Assembly (NCBI GenBank): GCA_037447655.1
Contig: JBBHKE010000952.1
Coordinates: forward strand, 100,740-164,739
Direction: 5' to 3'
Length of the DNA stretch: 64,000 bases
Origin: Zygnema cylindricum
Taxonomy: Eukaryota > Streptophyta > Zygnematophyceae > Zygnematales > Zygnemataceae
The translations under genes were made by a program, and so were the position numbers. The stretch's first letter is position 1. Each line of letters opens with the position of its first letter. Positions 45,690 to 56,999 of the stretch are shown in pieces. A model generated the notes under the pieces. The model had not been told where the DNA came from, searched no databases, and worked only from the letters and a program-made list of their open reading frames with translations.

Positions 45690-46208
45690 TGTTGAAGTTT
45701 ATTGATTTCTAGAGTATTTTCTAGGTATAAATAGGTAAGTATAAAAGGGAAAAGAAAACGGCAGACAACTTGTCTTCAACAACTCTCTATAGCCCCCATA
45801 CTTGTAGTCATTGAAGGATAGAGAGGGTAGTTAAGCCATGGCTACCTTATCTCTGCAAGCAGGACTAAAGAGTGACAAATATCACTATCAAACAAACCTC
45901 CGACCGGTAGAGTACGGCGTAGCCGGTAGCTCTAACCAGTCTTTCGTGAAGTCCGTTAAAATACATGGGATGTGATACGTATTTAAACTTATACATGATC
46001 TTGAAACCAATTAATTGAAATGTGAACAAAGGAACATAGAACTAGTTTAAGTATTTTAGTGCGGACGTCATTTCGCACGAAACAAATGAATCGGACATTT
46101 GTTTCGACGGTCGACATTTAATGTCTGATTTAAATCCGACGGCGCATACAACTGCCGAGATCGCGGAATGGTCACTTTGACGTTTATGGATGTGGCATTA
46201 TCTTGTTG
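45690..46208 (+). repeat. Family-2 LTR, truncated
   Basis: It starts TGTTGAAGTTTATTG and has TATTTTCTAGG, the stem-loop around ACTTGTAGTCATTGAAGG, and then about 400 bp that match 50352-50915, such as GTAGAGTACGGCGTAGCC and CGAAACAAATGAATCGG. Similarity ends near GATGTGGCAT at 46208. It interrupts the LINE. A 20-bp block kept at 50585 (AGGTTGAGTCCGACAGGACT) is missing here. Confidence 0.82.
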
Positions 46209-46500
46209 TTGTTTTGAAAAGTCAGTTTTGTGCGTACGAGACAGTCTGTGCGTAACTGCTAATTGGATTTAATATGGAGGTTTGAATAGATTCACGAATT
46301 CGGGGAGCGAACGTATTGATATAATTGAAGTGAAGTAAAAGACCCATTAAGTGGTGTAAACAAGCAGTGACAAATGGACAGCGGATCGCGAAGTGATCCG
46401 ATGTAAAATAAACGAAATATTGAAATAGGCGTCGCCGGTACGGTGGAGTTGCGACGCAATTAAGTCAAAACAGTTGCGGCTATTTTTATGATCCGTACGG
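46209..46500 (+). repeat. Dispersed repeat, copy 2
   Basis: This is the plus-strand counterpart of 40487-40765, starting TTGTTGTTTTGAAAAG. It abuts the truncated LTR on its left and an inverted family-2 LTR start on its right. Confidence 0.7.
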
Positions 46501-46622
46501 ACAGCGCAAGCTTCCTCTCCAATTTCTCAGTGACTGCGACAAGTTTGAGAGTTGGAGAGAGAAGTTAGAGATAGACTGCCTCGGCTTCTATATTTCTTTT
46601 CAGACCTAGAAAATACTAATAA
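46501..46622 (-). repeat. Family-2 LTR start fragment
   Basis: On the minus strand it reads AGTATTTTCTAGGTCTG, then the stem-loop region with CTTGTCGCAGTCACTGAG. This is the first ~120 bp of a family-2 LTR, opposite in orientation to the LTR at 45690. Confidence 0.7.
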
Positions 46623-46629
46623 AAACCAT

Positions 46630-47412
46630 TAGTTTTTACAAAAATATTTTGTTCAGTTAACCAGCCAACGTTATCTGTGCTGCGTTGTTCGTTATAAATT
46701 ACAGTTAAATAGATACGGAACAGATTCGTATACATGGCATGCCACGCTATATAATGTAAAAAGTATAGTACAATATTTAATAAGGTAATATAGTATGCGT
46801 ACTATATATTTTTATAGATATCGGCGATATGGAATATGTTGGTCTCGGACCGATATATCGGTGCCTCTGACTGTTGGATAACCGATAACTATCGGTATTC
46901 GTGTTATTGCGATAAGTTTTTTACAGATACACAACACTAAAAAAATTACATAGTAAATTTGTAAAATTAAACTTTTTTGAATAGCAGACGAATAGACGAA
47001 CAAAGCAGACGAACAAATTTGTCAGATTGTCGCCATTAACTGCCATTAATAAAAAAATAACAGTCAAAAGGACATTATGGAAGGGGTACCCATGTAAAAC
47101 CCCCCTAAATTAGAAATAATGATGGAAATATCGCTATTTTTTACCGAAATCGGAAGGAAAGGGGTCCGCGGCGCGTCCTTGGAATAACACGTATAGTGGA
47201 GTGTAGTGGCGGTACATTTATTTGTACCGTCCGTACAGATATTACCGATAATTATCGATATCGGTGTTATCGTCGATAATAACCGATAAACATCAGGTAT
47301 TTATCGGCGATAATACCGATAACGATATATCGTACCAATATATCGATTATCGGCAACCCGAAAAAAATGCCCATATCGGTTATCGGCAAATCCTTGCCGA
47401 CACACTACACTA
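46630..47412. mobile_element. Rearranged hAT-like element
   Basis: The left part (46630-46939) matches the right end of the element at 57850-58942 in the same orientation and ends at a terminal repeat ACACAACACTA. The right part (about 46950-47412) matches that element's left end in inverted orientation and ends ACACACTACACTA at 47412. Both halves carry TATCGGCGATAA-type sequence. The arrangement implies an internal inversion or two fragments side by side. No coding frame is present. Confidence 0.65.
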
Positions 47413-48400
47413 CCTATTGGACTCGAGCGGGACTATGTCCATATAATAAAACATTCTTTTCGTGCGATGAAATAATCGATGTTCGATGTCCATTGCATAA
47501 ACCGGATCATAAATTATTAATTTGGTTATTCATTATTCGCCACGTTGTTAGGGTACGTCGTCATGTACTTGTAACTTAGCGAACTTACTTTGTCTTTTAG
47601 CGCGGATCCGTCGGACCCGGTTTTCAAATGTCCCTATGTCTGTAAGGACGAAATCGTAACTTACGCTTGTGACGATTCTATACGTCGACAATACTTGTGA
47701 TGGCTGTTAACGTCTACAATTTGTGTTGTCGCACGTTGTTTTTGCACTACTTATGATGTCGCATGTCTTACCGTGATATTGTAGACGTACCGCCTTCCAG
47801 CCTGTGCCGTTTCATGGTTGAATAAAATGCGATTTGCCTTTGCGTCACCTGTCCGGTCGACATGAAATGGCATCGAAATATCGAGACCCCTGCAAAAAAA
47901 ATATCCGTACTGAACGAAAACGAACAAAACCAAACAAATTGTGTACTTTTCTTTGTCTTATTGAACGCAAATGGAAAAAAATAGGGAATTTTGTACTTTT
48001 CTTTGTCCTTGGAAATTGTATAAAAGCTTTCGAAAATTACGGCACGTGCGGATATATGTTCCTATTTGTTTATCGAAAATACCTAGTCTTAAAACACATC
48101 GCGCATGTGTTTTATACATAAGGTTGAAGATGACGTTTTTTGTCGTGGAAGTGGGTCCTAAAACACAAGACAACAAATTTGCACACATCTTAAGTTTGGA
48201 GATGACGCAAATCGTACTCTACAAATTTGCGATTCCTTCGTACACTTGCAACTTAGGTAGTACGACGCTAAGTTTTAAGCTCCTGACAAAAAAATGTGCG
48301 TGCATGGTGAACATTTGGGGGTTCCAAATCCCAACCCATTAGGTCATCATCATTCTCACCCACTGTGGTCTGAAGTTCAAGCTCCACAAGTTTTTGTAAC
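47413..48400. other. Nothing recognised
   Basis: About 1 kb of AT-rich sequence has short overlapping frames but no recognisable domain. GTACTTTTCTTTGTC occurs twice within 60 bp near 47942 and 47994, a minor local repeat. Confidence 0.5.
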
Positions 48401-48957
48401 ATCTCATGTTTCTGTTTTTTGAAGTCTAAGTGATGTAGTGAGAGGAGCGGCCCGGGATGAAGTTCTTGAGCGGAGGGTAGCTAATTCTGTTCCCATTGCC
48501 GCCAATTGCTCACTCTGCTTTTGGGTGATCGTTTCCGGTGTAAGCTTTGGCGGCATAAATGGTGCTTGTTCCAGTTCCTACGGTGTAGACAGGATGCTCC
48601 TCCAAAGGTAAAGGAGTTGAAGTGGAAGAGGATTCACTGCGGTTTCGCCTTCACCGGTGAAGAGGGCAAACAACATCATCTCTTTCGAGACTCCATTTTT
48701 GCGGAAACACAATTCCTCTTGATGCCCGATGAAACCATATGGTGCACATTTGGAGCCTTCGGTGGAGTATTTTCCACTCATTAGTGACCTGGTCATCATA
48801 AAATTTTGAAGCATAATTTGCCTCAGTTGTGATTAAGACATTTTTGTTGTTTCGGCCCGGAGAGTTGGTCGGTGTGTTTTTTTGTTCACTGGTGTTTTTC
48901 CTTCCCCCCCTTCTCCTTGTTTTCGTTCCAGCTGCTTCTGAGTCCGCTCACCACGTT

Positions 48958-50100
48958 TTATTCAAATTCCTTCTGTTTGATTGTGAGCTCCGGCTTAAGC
49001 TTCTTGGGGCAGCGTTTCCACCCATATCTAGGTTGTTGGCAATTGAGACAGTTGTAAAGGAAAACTCTGTCATCTGTCCCCATTGTAGGTTTTGACATGC
49101 TGTCAGCCACTTTTTTTCCTTTAAGATTCCGCAAAGCTTGAAGTTCAGTCTTTTTCTTCTCGTCCAATGACAATTCCCCTGCAAATCCTGCAAGATTCCC
49201 TAGGGTCTTGCCAGTGACTGCCTTTTCCCTTGCTTCGTTGTGGACGAATTGGTTGTACAACTTCTTTGCAGCCATCAAAAAGTCATTAGCAGAAGGGTTG
49301 ATATCGTGGATTGCCTCACTTGCAATCCAATTGTCAAGAGCGGCCTGCCTTCTGTGTCCCAAGGAATTGGGAACCGCTATGTAATATTTTGTCACCATGG
49401 CCAGAAGGTCGATCTTCGAGAGTTTGGTCTTCTGGCATAGACTGGAAAGACTGTTGAAGAGAGTTTGCGGTGTTTCATACTTCAAGCATTTCAAGTGCGT
49501 GAACTCCTTGATAGTAGACTCATTTCTCTCTGTAGAGAAGTCTCCAAGCGTCCAAAAAGGTGGAGCATGGTGTAGGGTTAGCAACCATCCGGGTAGCAGT
49601 CTGGGCGGATCGGGTCGCTTGCAACACATTCACGTAGGCGAGCGCTTGTCCGTGCAATTTCAAATCGTCCGTGAAGGTGTTAGTTACAAGGGCAGCCGCA
49701 GTTGTAGCCAGATCGGCCTCGGCTTGCCCCACTGTTGTATCTAACACCGGATTTGAGACTTTGATACTGGGGGCCATCAAAGCGTGCTGCCTCTCTTTGT
49801 AATCTGCCATTGCCCTCCAAACAGGTAATTGACCATCATGGGAAAGAGAGTGGTTTTGAAATCATCCGGAATGGCTCCTCCCTGGTACTTGTTGATTTAG
49901 GACTGGGTGAAGGATTTCCACAACAGTTCGAAATCGGAGAAGTCAATCCCGAAATTTTCCCCTGTGAATATCCTGTTATCCCCATCTCTTTCTCCTCCCC
50001 TGCAAGATTGGAGAACTGGGGAGAGGACAACCTTGTACGACTGACAAATAGAGCAGGTGAGATGGTTCATAGATCTCGTTTTCGTGATCGGAACCACCTC
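48958..50100 (-). pseudogene. Gag-like protein with altered zinc knuckle
   Basis: Three minus-strand frames form one decayed chain. It begins around 50097 (GENFGIDFSDFELLW), continues at 49810-49520 (MADYKERQHALMAPSIKV, then a Thr/Ala-rich helix-prone segment), and ends with 49629-48958 (FTHLKCLKYETPQTLFNSL, LDNWIASEAIHDINPSANDF). Near the C-terminus is a knuckle CLNCQQPRYGWKRC at 49009-49050, with Tyr in place of the usual His, followed by a lysine-rich tail. It looks like an LTR-element or LINE ORF1 nucleocapsid. The superfamily is not clear and no linked pol is visible. Confidence 0.6.
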
Positions 50101-50351
50101 TTTCTCCGGTAGAAGGTGCGCCCCTAAGAGAGGTTGATCCCCCTCCCACTGAGGAATTGTTTGTTGCTAAAAAAATCGTTAGAAGGAAGGTATTACCCAC
50201 GGGTATGGTTCGTGATCTTGTTGCGGAGGGTGTCGGCGTTCGACGACTTGTTATGGCAAGTGGAATTTGCAAATGGGGCCGATTTGGTGGAGTGCCTCGA
50301 GAGGACGAATACGAAAGAGAAGATGAAGGAGAAGATATAGGCCCTTGCTAA

Positions 50352-51348
50352 TGAAATTGAGTGATTTCTATAGTATTTTCTAGGTATAAATAGGTTAGTA
50401 TATAAGGAAAAAGAAAAGGGCAGACAAACATGTCTTCACCTCCTCTCTCTAGCCCCCATACTTGTTGTAGTCACTGAAGGATAGAGAGGGTGGTTAAGCC
50501 ATGGCTGCCTTGGGTGGTTAAGCCATGGCTGCCTTAGTTCTGCAGGCACGACTAAAGAGTGACAAATGTCGCTCTCAAACAAAAGGTTGAGTCCGACAGG
50601 ACTCAAACCTCCGACCGGTAGAGTACGGCGTAGCCGGTAGCTCTAACCAGTCTATCGTGAAGTTTGTTAAAGTACATGGGGTGTGATACGTATTTAAACT
50701 TATACATGATCTTGAAACCAATTAATTGAAATGTGATCAAAGGAACATCGAAATAGTTAAAGTATTTCAGTGCGGACGTTATTTCGCACAAAACAAATGA
50801 ATCGGACATTTGTTTCGACGGTCGACATTTAATGTCTAATTTAAATCCGACGGCGCATATCACTGCCGAGATCGCGGAATGGTCCCTTTCACGTTTATGG
50901 ATGTGGCATGACCTTGCGCCACGTGGAGAGATGATATTTGGTCGCGGGAATTCCGCGGAACATATGGACTAGTGGAAAAGTAACACGCGTCTACGTAATG
51001 GCCTTGTCGTACACAGGCTGTACAGAAAGGACACCGGCCATAGTACTTTTCTGTACTTTGGAGTCATGTGATTGGTACGTACTTCAGTAGATAGGGGTTG
51101 TGAGAGGGATTTAGGACTTAGGGAAACTTGGTAGATAGTCTTCTCTCTCTAAGAGAGCTTTGTATAAAATTGGCATTTTTGCCTGCTCCTAACTTATCGG
51201 CTAATTGGACGTTTTCAGTGATTCTTTTTGCTACGCACTTACGAGAGTCAACGCTGCATAGGGGTGCAGTCAAAAGGTCAGTTTGCCATCTTAGGCAGCA
51301 GTGATTGTGGCTTGAAGTGGGTTAGCTAAACATTATCTAAAGGCTTCA
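50352..51348 (+). repeat. Family-2 LTR, plus strand
   Basis: It begins TGAAATTGAGTGATTTC, matching the LTR start at 45690 without the leading TGT. It carries the stem-loop around ATACTTGTTGTAGTCACTGA and continues through the region shared with 45690-46208. It then shares blocks with 51660-52899 in inverted orientation (TCTCTCTAAGAGAGCTT, CAGTGATTCTTTTTGCT) and ends GGCTTCA at 51348. A 26-bp block with AAGCCATGGCTGCCTT is tandemly doubled near 50492-50541. It is about 1 kb and either a solo LTR or one end of a larger element. Confidence 0.75.
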
Positions 51349-51659
51349 TGTATTCTGTCGTCCAATGGAGGACACAGAATTGCACGTGGTTGCAAGCCAC
51401 GCAGATTTTTTTGACACTTCGTTTGACTTCGGATCAGCTCACATCTGGCGTACGTCTACGCTTGGGTTTGCCGCACCCTGCTCTTCTTGGGCGACCCCAT
51501 TGTGTTTGTAAACAACCTATCATCCCAAACGGAATTCATCTACTACGTTGCTCTAGAGGCGGTGAACGTACTGTTGTGCATGATTTGGTTCGCAACTCAA
51601 TTGCTGCAATCGGCACTGAAGCAGGTTACACCGTGAGGCGCGAAGTTTCTCATGTACTA
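51349..51659 (+). pseudogene. LINE C-terminal fragment
   Basis: An open frame of 104 codons (51348-51662) reads LRLTSDQLTSGVRLRLGLPH and then CVCKQPIIPNGIHLLRC, a C-X-C-X8-H-X4-C finger, then RTVVHDLVRNSI. A Cys-Cys-His-Cys finger between RT and endonuclease is a hallmark of R2-like LINEs. It is probably the region missing from the LINE at 42947. It is bounded by two family-2 LTRs facing opposite ways. Confidence 0.7.
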
Positions 51660-52899
51660 TGAAACTCTGAGACCTCCATTGGCCCTCAGAGTATGCAGAT
51701 CCAAAAGAAGCTAATCTAGATAGTGCCGACTCCAAGTTAATATAAACCCAAGTGACTGACCCCTTGACAGTCAGAACCCCAATACACCTTCAGCCCTTTG
51801 AAGAGAATACCTTCTGTGTGCTCAGTTCCACCACAGAATTCAAAGCTTGAATATGTGTTTTGGACAATATTCCCCACTTTGACTTTCCCACTGAATAAGT
51901 GTCACCCTGGCACGCAAATACTCTGACCGACTTTACCACTGTGTAGCTTGGACTCCCTTGAGTCCGCAGCAAAAAGAATCACTGAATTTGCTCACCCGAG
52001 CATTAAGTTATGGCGGGTCAAAGATGACCTTTATAGTTATAAGCTCTCTTAGAGAGAGGTACCTAAATATCACTAAGTCTTGGTCTGCTTACTCACGACT
52101 ACCTATTACTAAACCCTAGTCCAATAGGAACACTATATAGTACAAGAAGGTACAATAGGAGATGTATTTATTGTACGGCCATTGTACGACAGTCTTCAAG
52201 GTGACACCTGTGAAATCGGGAGCCATGGTTCCTCCTCCCATCTTCTCCGGTATCAAATAATGTGGCGACACGTGGCATCGCGTGACGCTATCTCCAAATG
52301 CCGCCAAAAGCTCATTATGCGTGGCGGCTACAATGGCGGCCGTCCGATCAAAACATATTTTGCACGGTTCAGATTCGCGTACATGCATGAATTGCTCCTT
52401 TTCGTTAGTTTGCCATTAATTAGCTGTTGCGTTAACGTTTATATATCTTTGAAACTTGTAGCGTGTATCATTTCGTCAACCCCTTACTGGATAAAGCATA
52501 CCTCTACAAATATAACCATAAACCATGGTTGAAATCTGGTGAAGGGTTGTTTTTGGTTATTTGTTAGTTAGTTAGAATTCTCTTCTTGTACTCTTAAAAA
52601 TACCTATTGTACCCTACACATGCCATCGTTTACTTTAAGCTACAGGCTAAAGCTAACGTCTATTATAGGATGTAGGTACCACGATCAAATCCTGGATCCG
52701 GCACAATCATTTTGGTATAAACTACGAATTAGCCTATCCTCTTTTAGACAGCCATGGCTCTAGCTCTCTCTTTGGTCTTCAGTGACTGCAACAAGTATGG
52801 GGACCGGAGAGAGTTGAGCGAGAAGTAGGTTGCCTTTGCTGACTTACTCTATTTATTTTTCCAATACAAACCTAGAAAATACATATATATATTTCAACA
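51660..52899 (-). repeat. Family-2 solo LTR, minus strand
   Basis: On the minus strand it starts TGTTGAAATATATATATG at 52899 and ends CTCAGAGTTTCA at 51660, 1240 bp, the longest family-2 LTR here. It carries the stem-loop near 52757-52825 and the terminal ATGGAGGTCTCAGAG that would start gag. Flanking five-base sequences do not match (TACTA versus GAGGG), so it has been rearranged or has lost its partner. Confidence 0.82.
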
Positions 52900-53474
52900 G
52901 AGGGTAGGCACGAATGGTAGTTCAGACTGGGCGGAGGTAACAGGGGGTCCAACTACCAACGCGGTGGGTGCTGCACGGATGTACTTGGGGTCTGTTAGAG
53001 GTTCGGGACTGAGAGAAAGGAAGTGGAGGAGGAAAAACGGGAAGATCAGAAGATTGTTTGGGAGGGGACAAAGGAGGAGTGGCCTGTCTCAAGGGAATGT
53101 GAACCCTTTCGACCGGTCATAATTCCACCAAAGCTTCCACGACAGTGGAGATCTCCACAGATACAAAAGTTGGAAGCTCCCGAGATACAGTAGCAAATTC
53201 AGAAGGTCGATCTGCACCCAAACCCTTTCCATTAGGTCTTGGGATACCTCCATGTTCCCGCTGAAGAGAAGGTTCCTGATAAGTTCTCGATGGAGTTATA
53301 TTGGGGTGAATTCCAGGTGAAGTAGTTGTTCCCCAAGTCTTCTCTCCGTGATAAGGATTTAAAATTGGCGAAGTGGAAACCTGCCCACTAAGAAGTCCTC
53401 GGGACCTAAGCCGAGCATCTCGTATCAGACGTAATTCGTGTTCACATTCTTTCTTCCTTTCCTCCTCCAAAGCC
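52757..53474. repeat. 718-bp direct duplication, copy 1
   Basis: By eye it is identical to 53977-54694 at an offset of 1220 bp. It covers the first ~143 bp of the minus-strand LTR plus 575 bp of gag-like sequence. Complete identity amid heavily decayed repeats implies a very recent event or an assembly artefact. Confidence 0.93.
52900..53474 (-). pseudogene. Gag-like fragment (duplicated piece, copy 1)
   Basis: A minus-strand frame of 124 codons (53117-53491) has ALEEERKKECEHELRLIRDA, then polar, proline-rich sequence with SPILNPYHGEKTWG. After a stop it continues with proline-rich sequence to the LTR start at 52899. It is the same protein segment as 54337-54690. It has no recognised domain. 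Confidence 0.5.
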
Positions 53475-53484
53475 TTTCTATTCT

Positions 53485-53900
53485 TTGACAAGCAGCCTTT
53501 CCTTCTCGGCCGATGGTGATATTATTCCTCTCTCCTCTGCTACTGGCACTCGCCAAGGTGACCCTCTCGGCGGACCTTTGTTCGCCCTTGCCCATTACCG
53601 AGCCCTTCGTGCCTCCGCAGCCGCCTTCCCTTCTTGCCTTTTCCCTTCGGTCGCAGATGATACGCACATTATTGGGCCGAGAGAACAAGTCGTGTTGGCA
53701 TATGATTTTTTCAAGGAACGTTTAGCCGAACTCAACCTTTCACTTCAGCCGTCGAAGTGTGTTATTTGGTCTCCTCAGGATATTCCACTTTCGTTTACTA
53801 CCCCTCATGGTTTTCAAACCCCTTCTCCCTCCGATGGCATTCGTGTGCTTGGTTGCCCCCTTGGTTTGGATACTTTTGTGACCCAATTCCTTGATGATGC
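53485..53900 (+). pseudogene. LINE reverse transcriptase fragment 2
   Basis: An open frame holds SSATGTRQGDPLGGPLFALAH and the catalytic VADDTHIIGPREQ, then LSLQPSKCVIW and SPSDGIRVLGCPLGLDTFV. It is the RT palm of the same LINE family as 42947-45689, with the frame intact across the motif where that copy lost a base. It ends where an LTR start begins at 53901. Confidence 0.88.
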
Positions 53901-54119
53901 TGTTGAAATTTATGTATTTTCTAGGTTTGTATTGGAAAAATGAATAGAGTAAGTCAGCAAAGGCAACCTGCTTCTCGCTCTAGCTCTCTCTTTGGTCTTC
54001 AGTGACTGCAACAAGTATGGGGACCGGAGAGAGTTGAGCGAGAAGTAGGTTGCCTTTGCTGACTTACTCTATTTATTTTTCCAATACAAACCTAGAAAAT
54101 ACATATATATATTTCAACA
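53901..54119. repeat. 219-bp foldback made of two opposed LTR starts
   Basis: It begins TGTTGAAATTTATG and ends CATATATATATTTCAACA. The first ~80 bp are an almost perfect reverse complement of the last ~80 (shared TATTTTCTAGGTTTGTATTG, AAGTCAGCAAAGGCAACCT and TTCTCGCTC). Between them lies the LTR's own stem-loop. The left half is a plus-strand LTR start, the right half a minus-strand one identical to 52757-52899. Confidence 0.88.
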
Positions 54120-54694
54120 GAGGGTAGGCACGAATGGTAGTTCAGACTGGGCGGAGGTAACAGGGGGTCCAACTACCAACGCGGTGGGTGCTGCACGGAT
54201 GTACTTGGGGTCTGTTAGAGGTTCGGGACTGAGAGAAAGGAAGTGGAGGAGGAAAAACGGGAAGATCAGAAGATTGTTTGGGAGGGGACAAAGGAGGAGT
54301 GGCCTGTCTCAAGGGAATGTGAACCCTTTCGACCGGTCATAATTCCACCAAAGCTTCCACGACAGTGGAGATCTCCACAGATACAAAAGTTGGAAGCTCC
54401 CGAGATACAGTAGCAAATTCAGAAGGTCGATCTGCACCCAAACCCTTTCCATTAGGTCTTGGGATACCTCCATGTTCCCGCTGAAGAGAAGGTTCCTGAT
54501 AAGTTCTCGATGGAGTTATATTGGGGTGAATTCCAGGTGAAGTAGTTGTTCCCCAAGTCTTCTCTCCGTGATAAGGATTTAAAATTGGCGAAGTGGAAAC
54601 CTGCCCACTAAGAAGTCCTCGGGACCTAAGCCGAGCATCTCGTATCAGACGTAATTCGTGTTCACATTCTTTCTTCCTTTCCTCCTCCAAAGCC
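53977..54694. repeat. 718-bp direct duplication, copy 2
   Basis: This is the second copy of 52757-53474. Its left edge coincides with the centre of the foldback. At its right edge a 34-bp stretch (TTCACATTCTTTC...AAAGCC) is repeated once more at about 54710-54743. Confidence 0.93.
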
Positions 54695-55600
54695 ATTCAT
54701 GTTCACATTCTTTCTTCCTTTCCTCCTCCAAAGCCTCCCAATCTATGGCGACAGGTCCGGGCCCTGTCGTAGCCCCACCTTGAGATTTCAGTTTATTAAC
54801 AAATTCTTGGGCGCTACGCAGTACCCCTGTTAAATCTTTAAGATCTACCCCTGGCGCCTCCGCATCAGTAGGTTTGGATCACCATAGCCCTCCGATTTCG
54901 GAGAGGTTGGCCTAAGAGGTGGAGATGTTTCCTCCTTGGGAATAGGAGCGAATCTCCCCTTGCTATCACGATGGTTGAACTTCTTCCCCTTCCAGGGATC
55001 TTGCGATTCCCTCTCGCTGGTTTCTTCTCTTCGAGGAGACCGAGAGGTGGTGGGTACCTTGCTTGTTGGTGGTTGTGTCCTCGGAGAAAGATGGCTGAGG
55101 ACGAGGAGCAGGAGCTCACCTGGACCGGTCCGATATCGACTGTGAAGAACAACCCTTGGAGGAATTGCTCAAAATTTCCACCACCCCTCCCACCGGTCGA
55201 ACCACCCGAGCTTGATCAGTCCGAGCCACTCTTTGAACCAATTTTTTTCTTACCTTCAACTCATGGAGGTCGTAAAGAGCAAGGAGTTCCTTGCGGCCAG
55301 GACGACGTGGATCTGCCAACACCGAGGGGTCAATTGGAATTTCTGCCCTGGGTATCTTGGATCGAGTATGGAAACCAACTTCAGGGAAGTGACTCGAGAA
55401 TGGTTCCTTATGAGCCAAATCTTTTCGGCGAGCAGTAGGAGACAACTTCTTCCTTTCCTCCGCCTAGGCCCTGGCGGCCTCGGCTAAAGATGGGAACTGC
55501 TCGAGAGTCAAGCTAGGAAGAGGTGGAGGAGCGGGTGCCGTAGATGGTTCTTTGGCCGGAGAATCAAAGATCGGCGCCACAGGGACGGATTTCTCCGACA
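54120..55600 (-). pseudogene. Gag-like protein, N-terminal part, decayed
   Basis: The minus-strand start ATG at 55600 gives MSEKSVPVAPIFDSPAKEP and LPSLTLEQFPSLAEAARA-stop-AEERKK, then ARRKDLAHKEPFSSHFPEV. Downstream frames continue (SPRTQPPTSKVPTTSRS, then DLKDLTGVLRSAQEFVNKL) and join the duplicated segment with ALEEERKKECEHE. The chain is charged and proline-rich with a coiled-coil-like stretch. It may be the N-terminal half of the protein at 48958-50100, but nothing overlaps to prove it. Several stops and frame changes are present. Confidence 0.5.
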
Positions 55601-56999
55601 TAGGAGACCCTTCTTCCGGTACAAACCTCTCCTGCCTACCTTGTTATCCGGATCCGATATCTGGAGTTCCCTTCTTATGAACTTCTACACCTCCCATTGA
55701 GTGATGACTACCAAGAAGAGGACCTGACTAGAAAGGAAAATCTTACTCTCTCAGAAAAGTATCGTACTCAAACTAAAGCGCCTATCCCCCTTAATCCGAG
55801 GAGACAGGGTTTATTTTTCAGTACTATGCTTTACCATTGGAAGTCTTAACAAATGCTCCCTCAAAACCCACTGTTCTGATCAAAGGGTTGTATCAGCCTA
55901 CTCCGGCAAAAACAAGCCGAAACCAAAAAGGACTACAAGTGAAAACACAAATGAACTTCCATGTATAGATATGAAAAGAAATAGAATTGGTTGTTTTAGA
56001 TTAAACAATATCACCTTGCCCCATAAAAGAGAATAAAAGATAGAATAAATGGAATAGCGAATCAAGCTCAACATACCCCGGTAATCAACAATGACAACGA
56101 GAAAAGACGAAACTCCTCCCTATGGTACCGCAAACATATATGATTTCTTTCAACCCTCGGTGTCGGCAACTTTGAACCGACCAGAATCTTCTCGGGTTTA
56201 AACAACAAACAGTCAAAAATCACCCAAAGGAAATATAGTGCCAACTACCTACCCGAACTATGATTTCCATAAAAGACAGATCCAAAACCAAGATGGTGAT
56301 AGAGTCGCAAAACACATAAAATAAAAATTCTCCAACAGAAGGTTTGTTTGGAATTTTTTGGGTTTGTCTCAAGAGACAATACTGAAAAAGGCAACCTGTC
56401 TCCTTCCGATCCAAGTGTCTTATACATCAAAATTTGTCCAATTTCAAGTTCAAAGGGTCAACGCTATGCTAGTAGCCAATGAGCGGGAAGCAATTGTCAT
56501 TGAACTGACATGAGACAAAACAATCCGTACCTCACTTAGGGCGAAAAGCTCTGTATCGGACTGCGGCTAGATACGCGGCCGGCAGTCATAATTTGTTCCA
56601 CTATTATAAGATAAAATATTGAAAAGAACATGAAAATGCCAGACTTTGACCTGATGTAATTAATAGACAAAAAGTCAGTTGAACCTGAAATGAATTCCTA
56701 CCAACAGCTAACAGCATAATCTAGATGACAATCTAAAAAGTTATGTGGCAATCCATAATGTACCCCCCACGAGGGCTAGTGGCAACTGGTCCCATGAAAC
56801 AGAATTGCAATCTTTGAGGCAAGATAACTTGGTTGTCAAGCCTCCGTTAGGCGCGAAATAAAGTGTGTTCCGCTCAGTTGAGGAAATACAACAATCTTGT
56901 CAGGTTTGGTGCTTCCCTTTCTTGTACTGCGATGACCGTAGAGGGTAGAAAGAGGCACGGAAATCCTTGATAAAATAAAGGTGTGCCAAAAACGCACAC
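55601..56999. other. Nothing recognised
   Basis: About 1.4 kb of sequence has no convincing open frame, repeat or terminal structure. It probably consists of old transposon sequence. Confidence 0.5.

Noticed and set aside
48506-48814. Coding region upstream of the gag-like relic
   Set aside because: Frames on both strands are short with no motif, and neither could be linked to gag or pol with confidence.
50585-50665. tRNA gene on the minus strand (GGTTAGAGCTACCGG and GGTTTGAGTCC)
   Set aside because: The box-like words are there, but no cloverleaf forms: the putative anticodon loop is about 15 nt, and the other LTR copy lacks part of it. It is LTR sequence.
51660-52904. Complete solo LTR with target duplication
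   Set aside because: Flanking pentamers TACTA and GAGGG do not match, so a clean solo-LTR event cannot be claimed.
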